This document shows, in pieces, positions 1 to 6,336 of a DNA stretch of 6,487 nt. How positions within the stretch are numbered: position 1 is the stretch's first letter; the number at the start of each line of letters is the position of its first letter. Position numbers and translations under genes: made by a program. Under the pieces are notes generated by a model. That model was not told where the DNA came from, made no database searches, and saw only the letters and a list, made by a program, of their open reading frames with translations. Source of the stretch: Candidatus Kapaibacterium sp. (lineage in GTDB: Bacteria > Bacteroidota > Ignavibacteria > Kapaibacteriales > UBA961); NCBI GenBank assembly GCA_023253875.1, contig JALRFC010000106.1, positions 1 through 6,487 of the forward strand. The letters run 5' to 3'.

Positions 1-180
1 GATGTTCTGTATAAACTCTTCCATGAAGACCAATGAATCAGGCAGATTTAAACTCAATTGAGCACCCCCATTCAACTCTAAGTCTACATACATTTCCTTT
101 TTTTGATAATCATATTGCAGTTTGATATCTCTGATATCAGACAAAGGAATCGAATGTTTGCCAAAATGGAAAATATGCAT
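1..180 (-). CDS. Hypothetical protein, N-terminal 60 residues (runs off the left edge)
   Basis: An open minus-strand frame starts at the ATG at 180-178 and stays open for 60 codons to the window edge, so the C-terminus is missing. The start is well supported: an AAGGAG ribosome binding site lies 7 nt upstream of the ATG, the best in the window. The protein begins MHIFHFGKHSIPLSDIRDIK. It then alternates short hydrophobic stretches with polar turns (for example MYVDLELNGG and LSLNLPDS) and ends in a likely helix (VFMEEFIQNI). That pattern suggests a small beta-rich fold, but I do not recognise the family and see no signal peptide, membrane segment or catalytic motif. A terminator separates it from the methyltransferase gene upstream, so it is probably transcribed from its own promoter in the 77-nt gap at 181-257. 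No clear -35/-10 pair is visible there. Confidence 0.7.
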   Translation of the reverse strand, partial: MHIFHFGKHSIPLSDIRDIKLQYDYQKKEMYVDLELNGGAQLSLNLPDSLVFMEEFIQNI

Positions 181-245
181 GAGAAGTCTCCTTATAAGTA
201 TGAAACAGATTTGTTATAATTACTGAATGCAATCTATATCTCAAC

Positions 246-273
246 AAAAAGAAAAACTATGACCAAAGTCATA
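246..273 (-). terminator. Intrinsic terminator after the O-methyltransferase gene
   Basis: On the minus strand, 5 nt after the methyltransferase stop codon, a perfect 6-bp stem (TATGAC/GTCATA, 258-273) with the 4-nt loop TTTG is followed by GTTTTTCTTTTT. The stem is short and has only two G-C pairs, so termination may be partial. The interrupted T-tract and the position at the end of the TPR-pgi-methyltransferase unit support the call. Confidence 0.5.
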
Positions 274-278
274 ATTGA

Positions 279-938
279 TTATTTCTTCACTGACATACAC
301 ATTCCATCTCCAAGAGGAATGATACATGGTGGATGAAGTTCCTTATGAACTCTCATGGATTGATTGAACTCTTGAATGCCTCTCACATTTTCCGGCTCGA
401 ATATTGGATATTCCTCAGCTATATGACCCCAAGCCAATGCATTGTCTCCAATAATGATACCACCTGATCTCAATCGAGGAATCAATATCTCCATGTACTT
501 TGTATATGAGGGCTTGTCTGCATCAATGAAAATCATGTCAATAGTAGTTAATTCTGTCTGCTGCAAAGTGTCTAGCGCATTACCTTCATGAATAATGATA
601 TTCTCATTCATCCCAAATGCAAAAGCTTGTTCCGCGATAAAAGTACAATACTCCGAATCTCTTTCGAAACAATGGACAACACCTCCATCATTCATTGCAA
701 GTGCCATTGTAATTGCTGAATACCCCGCCAAAGATCCAATTTCAACGATAACTTTTGCATGTATTGCGCGAACCATTGTTTGTAAGAATGCACCTTGTAC
801 ACCACCAATAGAAATATCAGGAATCCCCTTCTCTTTAGCTTGGAGTAGAAGTTGTTGTAATTCTTGGGTTTCTGAAGTGAACAATGTTTCTGCATATTCA
901 GCAATTTCAGCTGTCATGAGTGTGGGTACAGTTGCCAT
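279..938 (-). CDS. Class I SAM-dependent O-methyltransferase (Methyltransf_3, COMT/CCoAOMT-like)
   Basis: The 219-aa product is a cytosolic, probably metal-dependent O-methyltransferase that transfers the methyl group of S-adenosylmethionine to a hydroxyl, typically of a catechol-like substrate. The length fits the bacterial family. SAM-binding motif I is VIVEIGSLAGYSAI (about 63-76), and the acidic residue of motif II lies in FERD (E92). The metal-binding set is D139 in IDADK plus D165 and N166 in GDN; the 26-residue spacing from D139 to D165 equals that in plant caffeoyl-CoA O-methyltransferases. The substrate cannot be read from sequence. The start lies within the end of pgi. I chose the ATG at 938-936, which has AGGA 7 nt upstream. 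The adjacent ATG at 941-939 would add one Met and form an ATGA overlap with the pgi stop, and a TTG start at 989 would overlap pgi far more. The overlap suggests translational coupling to pgi. Confidence 0.93.
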   Translation of the reverse strand: MATVPTLMTAEIAEYAETLFTSETQELQQLLLQAKEKGIPDISIGGVQGAFLQTMVRAIHAKVIVEIGSLAGYSAITMALAMNDGGVVHCFERDSEYCTFIAEQAFAFGMNENIIIHEGNALDTLQQTELTTIDMIFIDADKPSYTKYMEILIPRLRSGGIIIGDNALAWGHIAEEYPIFEPENVRGIQEFNQSMRVHKELHPPCIIPLGDGMCMSVKK

Positions 939-2566
939 CATGCATTCCTGAACATATGGAGGGTTGAAATCAACAGCTCTGTTGAACAATCTTGATTATC
1001 AGGAATGCATTCGGGGTCTTTGACTGCCGGCAATAATGCTGAAGCCATTGATTTGCCTAACTCAACTCCCCATTGATCAAAGGAACAAATCTCCCATACT
1101 ATTCCTTGAACAAATGTCCTATGTTCATAGAGTGCCATAAGCCAACCGAGCGTAAAAGGTGTCAGTTCTTTTAATACAATCGTTGTGGATGGACGATTTC
1201 CTGAAAATAATTTATGAGGAATCAATGCTCGTTTTTCAGTATCACTCAATGTTGTTGTTGACAAATCCTGCAATACTTCATTCTGAGTTTTTCCATGCAT
1301 TAATGCCGCAGATTGCGCAGCACAGTTTGCAAGCAATCGTTCATGCATGTCTCCATTTGGATTCAATGATTGTGCGCAGACAATGAATTCTGTATTGACA
1401 TGTTCAGTGCCTTGATGTAATAATTGAAAAAATGAATGTTGTGCATCGGTTCCTGGCTGACCCCATATGATTGGTGAAGTGTGATGCGCCAATTCATGTC
1501 CGTCTTTGCTAACAGATTTACCATTGCTCTCCATGATCATCTGCTGAAGAAATGCAGGGAACATTCGTAAATATTCATCATATGGAATAATTACATGTGA
1601 ATGTATATCATAACACATCACATTTAGTACATCAATCAGTCCCAAAACAATAGGAATAGAATGTTCTATATCCTCATTTGCCATATGCATATCCATTTCA
1701 TGTGCACCGGCAAGAAATTGCTCAAATTGTTCATAACCTATACTGATTGCAATCGAAAGACCGATCGCAGACCATACTGAATATCGTCCTCCAACCCAAT
1801 CCCAAAAACCAAATACTCTATCTTCTGCAATACCGAATGCACTTGTGTTCGTAATATTCGCAGACACAGCGCAGGAATGCAATTCCCAAGATGATCCACC
1901 ATTATTCATGAACCATGCTTTTGCTGCATGAGCATTGGCCATTGTTTCTTCAGTAGTAAAAGTCTTGGAAGAAATAATGAACAATGTAGTTTCAGGTGAA
2001 CACATTCTCAGTGTTTCAGCTAGATGTGTTGGGTCCACATTTGAAACAAAATGCATTGATATGTCTCGTTTTGCATAAAATCGCAAAGCATTACAGACCA
2101 TATTAGGTCCAAGATCTGAACCTCCTATGCCAATATTGACTATATCCGTGAAAGCTTTCCCTGTATATCCACATAATGATCCATCTCTGATACCCTCACT
2201 GAACTGTCGAATTGAATGCAATACCCTATGGATATCAGGAATGATATTCTTTCCATCTACATGTATATCTGCATCGTGTGGAGCACGTAATGCTGTATGT
2301 AAAACACTCCGTTGTTCAGTACTATTGAATTTTGCACCCTGCATCATAGAAACAAATTGTTCTTTAATGCCAATCTCCTTGGCAAAGACATACAGTTCTT
2401 CCAATAATTGCGCATTGACTCTTTGTCGAGAATAATCCACAAATGCAAATGGCAATGTGTGAGAAAATGCATGCACTCTTGATGCATCCTCTATGAATAA
2501 TTCTTTTAAATGAACCTGCTTCAATACAGAAGCATACTGTTCTATAATATTCCAATGTTGATTCAT
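938..2566 (-). CDS. pgi: Glucose-6-phosphate isomerase
   Basis: This cytosolic enzyme of glycolysis and gluconeogenesis interconverts glucose 6-phosphate and fructose 6-phosphate. The 542-aa product is full length and aligns by eye along its whole length with E. coli Pgi (549 aa). Visible landmarks are GIGGSDLGP (146-154), the phosphate-binding loop SSKTFTTEET (199-208), signature 1 DWVGGRYSVWSAIG (256-269) and signature 2 around SFDQWGVELGK (495-505). The residues matching the catalytic set are all present: R261, E346 in MESNGK, H377 in QHSFFQLLHQGT, and K505. No truncation or frameshift is seen. The ATG at 2566 follows the TPR gene's stop after a 10-nt gap with no Shine-Dalgarno sequence, so it probably depends on translation of that gene. 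Its last bases overlap the start of the methyltransferase gene. Confidence 0.98.
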   Translation of the reverse strand: MNQHWNIIEQYASVLKQVHLKELFIEDASRVHAFSHTLPFAFVDYSRQRVNAQLLEELYVFAKEIGIKEQFVSMMQGAKFNSTEQRSVLHTALRAPHDADIHVDGKNIIPDIHRVLHSIRQFSEGIRDGSLCGYTGKAFTDIVNIGIGGSDLGPNMVCNALRFYAKRDISMHFVSNVDPTHLAETLRMCSPETTLFIISSKTFTTEETMANAHAAKAWFMNNGGSSWELHSCAVSANITNTSAFGIAEDRVFGFWDWVGGRYSVWSAIGLSIAISIGYEQFEQFLAGAHEMDMHMANEDIEHSIPIVLGLIDVLNVMCYDIHSHVIIPYDEYLRMFPAFLQQMIMESNGKSVSKDGHELAHHTSPIIWGQPGTDAQHSFFQLLHQGTEHVNTEFIVCAQSLNPNGDMHERLLANCAAQSAALMHGKTQNEVLQDLSTTTLSDTEKRALIPHKLFSGNRPSTTIVLKELTPFTLGWLMALYEHRTFVQGIVWEICSFDQWGVELGKSMASALLPAVKDPECIPDNQDCSTELLISTLHMFRNA

Positions 2567-2576
2567 ATTGATATGA

Positions 2577-3251
2577 TTAGGATTGACGGGATCTCAATTC
2601 GGCTATGATGGCCTCGAATTGCTCCAATTTTTCAGGATGATTTCTGGCTAATACTTGATATGCTTTAATTGCTTGTGTATATGCACCTTGTTGAACATAA
2701 ATATTTGCCATTGTTTCTGTTACAATAGAAGGCATGAATGACGGTGTTGCAATTGTTTTCTCTTCTTCAATTGCAGGTATTCTTGCATGTTCAAGTCTCT
2801 GGGCTAATTCTTCCAATGCTGACAATGTCTGTTTGGATTCCTCTGATCTCACATTCTGAAATTGTGTATTAATTTCTCTTCGTTCAAATTTCGGGAATTC
2901 GATAAACACCGCATCATAGTCAACGTGAATAATCTGATCATCATTCAGTTGAATAAGGGGTAAGAGTTGTTCAATGACAATTTCAGGATATCGAATCAAA
3001 GAAATTGCATGTGGTTTGGATTCAGGGAATAATACTTCTGCTCTCTTGCGTATCAATACTGCTTTTGATACATCACCTGATAATTCAATGGCATCGGCAA
3101 TCAATAAGAAAATTTCTCTACCATGTGATAGAATTGATGCAGGCGATAATAACTGTTCACAAATGGACAATGCCCTTTGAATCTCTCCGGATTTCAAAAT
3201 ATCTCGGGCATAGACCAATCGTTGTTCTGTATAATCCGTGAATGAGCTCAT
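2577..3251 (-). CDS. Tetratricopeptide-repeat protein
   Basis: The 224-aa product is soluble, with no signal peptide or membrane segment. The clearest repeat is at the C-terminus, about 175-208, with the TPR pattern MANIYVQQGAYTQAIKAYQV followed by a helix ending in NHPEKLEQF. Residues 8-75 form two more helical pairs that look like degenerate TPRs (ARDILKSGEIQRALSICEQL and IADAIELSGDVSKAVLIRKR). The middle, about 80-170, is more divergent, with an acidic linker (IEEEK) before the last repeat. TPRs are protein-docking scaffolds; the partner here is unknown. The ATG at 3251 is chosen over a TTG two codons upstream. It has no Shine-Dalgarno sequence and lies 4 nt after the T-tract of the BI-1 terminator. 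It heads the unit with pgi and the methyltransferase. A link to sugar metabolism is only inferred from position. Confidence 0.85.
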   Translation of the reverse strand: MSSFTDYTEQRLVYARDILKSGEIQRALSICEQLLSPASILSHGREIFLLIADAIELSGDVSKAVLIRKRAEVLFPESKPHAISLIRYPEIVIEQLLPLIQLNDDQIIHVDYDAVFIEFPKFERREINTQFQNVRSEESKQTLSALEELAQRLEHARIPAIEEEKTIATPSFMPSIVTETMANIYVQQGAYTQAIKAYQVLARNHPEKLEQFEAIIAELRSRQS

Positions 3252-3255
3252 AAGC

Positions 3256-3284
3256 AAAAAAGGCAGAAGTCTTCACTTCTGCCT
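3256..3284 (-). terminator. Strong intrinsic terminator between the BI-1 and TPR genes
   Basis: On the minus strand a perfect 10-bp stem (AGGCAGAAGT/ACTTCTGCCT, 3261-3284) with the 4-nt loop GAAG runs into six T residues (3261-3256, the first also closing the stem). It lies 21 nt after the BI-1 stop codon and is a textbook Rho-independent terminator. It also lies directly against the next gene: only GCTT separates the T-tract from the TPR ATG. It may therefore act as an attenuator for the TPR-pgi-methyltransferase unit. On the plus strand the hairpin has no following T-tract. Confidence 0.88.
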
Positions 3285-3305
3285 AAGTAAAACATCAATG
3301 ATTTA

Positions 3306-4004
3306 TCAATCATCATTACTGCCACCAAAGAGGCGCAAGATGAAGAGAAAAAGATTTATGAAATCAAGATATAAAGTCAATGCACCAAGTATCGCGCCTT
3401 TCGCGGCCAAATCACTTCCTTGCAATTCCAATTCTGCGGACTCTTTTATTTTCTGAGTATCATAAGCAGTGAGTCCAATAAAGACAAATACTCCAATCAA
3501 TGAAATTGCAAAGCTAAGCGCCGAACTCGCAAGAAACATATTCACGATACTTGCTATGATGATACCAATCAAACCCATGAAAAAGAATGATCCCCATGAG
3601 GACAAATCCTTCTTTGTTATCATGCCATATACACTCATTGCTGCAAATGTTCCGGATGTCGTCAAAAATGCATTCATCACTGCAGCTTCATCATAGGCAA
3701 GCAATACTGCTGAGAGTGTGATTCCATTCAAGACAGAGTATCCAATGAATGATGCCATTGCCATCGGAACACTCATCTTATGAATGAAGGCAGAAAGTGC
3801 AAAAACCAAAGCAAATTCAGCAATCACAAAAAACCAGAAATATTCCAACATGGACTGAATCATTGATGCATCGCTTGCAACAAAACCTCCAACCAGGCCG
3901 GTTGCCATGAGACCGCCAACCATCCAGCCATACACTTTGACCATATAGGACTTTTGAGCTTCGGCCAAAGCTGTAGCTTTAACTTCTTCCAAATACGAAT
4001 TCAT
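3306..4004 (-). CDS. Bax inhibitor-1 / YccA family inner-membrane protein
   Basis: The 232-aa product is a polytopic inner-membrane protein of the BI-1 (TMBIM/UPF0005) family, whose bacterial members include YetJ, a pH-dependent calcium leak channel, and E. coli YccA and YbhL. About seven hydrophobic segments are visible, near 24-43, 55-73, 79-103, 108-129, 136-157, 162-180 and 201-225. Family hallmarks are KVYGWM (23-28), SVLNGITLS (90-98), FIGLTAYDTQKIK (175-187) and LYLDFINLFLFILRLFG (211-227). D182 and D214 are the likely counterparts of the two aspartates that gate YetJ. The ATG at 4004 is chosen because AGG lies 7 nt upstream and the length fits the family. An ATG at 4055 would add 17 non-family residues with no ribosome binding site. 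The exact role, whether ion leak or modulation of membrane protease, is unknown here. Confidence 0.93.
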   Translation of the reverse strand: MNSYLEEVKATALAEAQKSYMVKVYGWMVGGLMATGLVGGFVASDASMIQSMLEYFWFFVIAEFALVFALSAFIHKMSVPMAMASFIGYSVLNGITLSAVLLAYDEAAVMNAFLTTSGTFAAMSVYGMITKKDLSSWGSFFFMGLIGIIIASIVNMFLASSALSFAISLIGVFVFIGLTAYDTQKIKESAELELQGSDLAAKGAILGALTLYLDFINLFLFILRLFGGSNDD

Positions 4005-4052
4005 ACTATTACCTATTATTGTGAATCCCGGCTGATGACGTAATAAATCGCA

Positions 4053-4071
4053 CATAATTTAGGAAATTATG
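4053..4071. repeat. AT-rich inverted repeat upstream of the BI-1 gene
   Basis: CATAATTT and AAATTATG form a perfect 8-bp inverted repeat around the 3-nt centre AGG (plus strand), in the 85-nt gap between the receptor stop and the BI-1 start. Weaker flanking complementarity (TGAATC at 4022-4027 with GATTCA at 4081-4086, and CGGC at 4029-4032 with GCCG at 4071-4074) could extend it into a larger fold. There is no T-tract, so it is not a terminator. It could be an operator or a leader hairpin for the BI-1 gene, but AT-rich palindromes of this size can also arise by chance. Confidence 0.35.
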
Positions 4072-4089
4072 CCGAATGGTGATTCATAC

Positions 4090-6297
4090 TCATAACATCA
4101 ATTGGGTTGAAAGTGAGAATTGCCTTCCCAATAGATTCGGCATGGAACGTAAATTCATGACATTCAATAGATTATTGACACCAAATGTTATCCGCATTGA
4201 ACTTGATCTTTCAATCAATGATATGTCCTTGGATATTCCAAAGTTCAAAATGGTATATGCGGGCACATACTCTGCATCCATATCCGGTACTTTACGATTA
4301 TTATGTACCGGACCATTCTTGTCTAATGCCTCATCGCCAAATCTTCCAATATATTGTGCTCGGAGGGATGCTGAGAGTCCGGCACTTCTATGCTCATAAC
4401 TTATTCGTACGGTGCCTGAATGAACAGATCTAAACCATAAACCTCCATATTCATCTTTGGTCAATGTTCGGAATCGTCCGGTTTGAGGATCTACTGTACC
4501 GGCCATTCCATTCTCAATTGCATCATATACTTCCAAATCGCGTGTATCTAAATATTGATATCCAATTGAATAGCCAAGTTCAGCGGATTCATGACCGGGA
4601 ATGGCATTACTCATCTGCAAAGTCATCTCCAATCCTTGTGTTGAGGCTCTTGCAATATTTCGATAGGAATATACTGCTTGATTTGTCTGAGGATTATTAC
4701 CTGTATAATAGAATTCAATGAGATTGGATAGCGTATTATGAAATACTCTGCATTCTGCAAATCCATGAAGTGGATTTTCATTCGAAAATAGTGTTAGTGA
4801 CCATGCATCTGCTATCACCCCTAAGTCCATCGAAACAGAACGTTCGGGTTGCAAATCCAATCCCAATCTTCGAGCACCGATCAAATCATATCCGGCACCC
4901 CCAAGACGATTGGAAAATTGCACATATAACTGCCTAAAATCCGGTACTTTAAATCCAGTTCCAATGGATGTATGTATTCGAAAACCTTCATCCAATTTGA
5001 GATTGACAGCTAATTTTGGATTGGACAACTTTGCAAATGCACTAACTATATTGGACTCTTTAAGCCCTTCTTGTGAATATGCAGAATTGTCTACATATCT
5101 TGCGCTTAATGCATAAGAAATCCATGAAGTTGGATTCCCTTCCCATTGAGCAAATCCACTAAATGTCGCGAAATAGGGATTATCCGGATAGCGAGATCCA
5201 CCAATATCATCAATCGTATATTCCATGCCGAAAGTGAAACGATTACGCTCATTCCATATCACATCATATTGAAGATACGATCGCAGTAAACCTCTTGACA
5301 GATCATCCACAGAACCTGCTTCACCTTGTATTGTATCAAAATTATAGCGCTCTTTATACGATGCATAATGCAATTGCGCATTCAATCTTGCTTTGCCATG
5401 TGTCCAAATTGCATATCCTGTTCCCTGCAAATCCTCCTGTCTCACACTGCCTGCATTCGATGCAATCTGTCCGAAGAATGACTCTATGAATGCACCTCTA
5501 CTTTCACTCGAAAAATAACGCATGTCTGCACCAATATGCACTGCATTTGAAGGATACCATTTGGATTTCACATGTATGGTTTGATCAGAAAACCCTTGAT
5601 ATGGCACGCTCAGTGAATCTTGATTCAATGTGAAAGGTCTTGCATTCTTCATGCTGAAAAATCCGGAGAGATCAAGTGCGCCTGAACCATATTGCAATTC
5701 TCCACGCAATTCGGATGGGCCTTTATCCAAGTATTGTCCGAAAACCATTCCTGAAAAACCCAAATCCGGTTTCTTGGTGATGATATTAATCACTCCAGCC
5801 AATGCCTCGCTTCCATAGAGTGATGACATAGGACCTTTCACTACTTCAACTCTCTCGACATTTCCAACTGAAATCCTTGAGAGATCCAATACTCCCGCAA
5901 CTCTGCCGATCATGGGCTGACCATCAATCAAAATCTGAGTATAATCCGCACCCAATCCCATCATTTGAATGCCGGTTCTGACATTATTTGTCAACATCAT
6001 CCCCGATTGCTCACGCAATAAATCTCCGATATTCACCATGGCGGTACTGACCGTTTGTTTTTTGTCAATCACTTCAACTCGCACAGGTGAATCCTTCAAC
6101 AACACTTCATTTCTTGTTCCGGTGACAACGACCTGCTCCTTGGATGAATATGTGCGTACAGTGTCTTTCTTCTGTTTTTTGGAAGTTGGAATATTGGGAA
6201 GTCTTGGCAATGTTGTATCTGCTTCCGTATGTGCATGTACAATGAAGCTGGTGCAAATACATAAGAGCAGAATAGTTGAGTATTTCATGTATTTCAT
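4090..6297 (-). CDS. TonB-dependent outer-membrane receptor
   Basis: The 735-aa product is an energised outer-membrane importer of the FepA/CirA-like type (COG4771 style). It opens with a signal peptide of about 22 residues (hydrophobic core STILLLCICTSFIV, likely cleaved after VHA). A TonB-box-like stretch EQVVVTG (54-60) follows, then the plug domain, about 62-178, with ILIDGQPMIGR and VERVEVVKGPMSSLYGSEAL. The rest is rich in alternating beta strands and forms the barrel, ending LGRQFSLSTQLML. GFKVPDF (448-454) and LQPERS (482-487) resemble the conserved boxes of heme and siderophore receptors. No histidine lies between them, which argues against a typical heme receptor, so the ligand is unknown. 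Two starts are possible, ATG 6297 and ATG 6288, made by a 9-nt tandem duplication encoding MKY twice. No ExbB, ExbD, TonB or siderophore gene is nearby. The start lies 4 nt after a terminator-like hairpin. Confidence 0.95.
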   Translation of the reverse strand: MKYMKYSTILLLCICTSFIVHAHTEADTTLPRLPNIPTSKKQKKDTVRTYSSKEQVVVTGTRNEVLLKDSPVRVEVIDKKQTVSTAMVNIGDLLREQSGMMLTNNVRTGIQMMGLGADYTQILIDGQPMIGRVAGVLDLSRISVGNVERVEVVKGPMSSLYGSEALAGVINIITKKPDLGFSGMVFGQYLDKGPSELRGELQYGSGALDLSGFFSMKNARPFTLNQDSLSVPYQGFSDQTIHVKSKWYPSNAVHIGADMRYFSSESRGAFIESFFGQIASNAGSVRQEDLQGTGYAIWTHGKARLNAQLHYASYKERYNFDTIQGEAGSVDDLSRGLLRSYLQYDVIWNERNRFTFGMEYTIDDIGGSRYPDNPYFATFSGFAQWEGNPTSWISYALSARYVDNSAYSQEGLKESNIVSAFAKLSNPKLAVNLKLDEGFRIHTSIGTGFKVPDFRQLYVQFSNRLGGAGYDLIGARRLGLDLQPERSVSMDLGVIADAWSLTLFSNENPLHGFAECRVFHNTLSNLIEFYYTGNNPQTNQAVYSYRNIARASTQGLEMTLQMSNAIPGHESAELGYSIGYQYLDTRDLEVYDAIENGMAGTVDPQTGRFRTLTKDEYGGLWFRSVHSGTVRISYEHRSAGLSASLRAQYIGRFGDEALDKNGPVHNNRKVPDMDAEYVPAYTILNFGISKDISLIERSSSMRITFGVNNLLNVMNLRSMPNLLGRQFSLSTQLML
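6280..6297. repeat. 9-bp tandem duplication over the receptor start codon
   Basis: GTATTTCAT occurs twice in direct succession (6280-6288 and 6289-6297, plus strand). Each copy carries a minus-strand ATG, so the receptor begins MKYMKYS, with two in-frame starts three codons apart. Confidence 0.9.
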
Positions 6298-6301
6298 CTA
6301 T

Positions 6302-6336
6302 AAAAAAACCCCTTCCGTGTTTCCAAGGAAGGGGTT
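6302..6336 (-). terminator. Terminator-like hairpin immediately upstream of the receptor start
   Basis: On the minus strand AACCCCTTCC (6336-6327) pairs perfectly over 10 bp with GGAAGGGGTT (6316-6307) around a 10-nt loop and runs into a run of nine Ts (6310 side excluded; T-tract 6308-6302 with the stem's last two Ts included). Only ATAG separates the tract from the first receptor ATG. The form is that of a strong Rho-independent terminator, but no minus-strand frame of useful length lies between it and the right edge. It may instead be a leader attenuator. Its 3' arm, GGAAGGGG, is also the only Shine-Dalgarno-like sequence for the receptor, with about 11-13 nt to the ATG, so folding would hide it. 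Confidence 0.75.

Noticed and set aside
595..951. 118-codon plus-strand open frame
   Set aside because: It lies antisense within a clear methyltransferase gene and its start has no ribosome binding site.
939..989. Longer methyltransferase starting at the TTG at 989
   Set aside because: It would overlap pgi by 52 nt and add 17 residues without family likeness, whereas two ATGs at 941 and 938 sit behind an AGGA site.
2127..2435. Plus-strand open frame of 102 codons inside pgi
   Set aside because: It is antisense to well-conserved pgi coding sequence and its translation shows no recognisable domain.
4005..4055. Longer BI-1 protein from the ATG at 4055
   Set aside because: There is no ribosome binding site, the extra 17 residues look unlike the family, and the ATG lies inside the palindrome. 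The ATG at 4004 has an AGG at good spacing.
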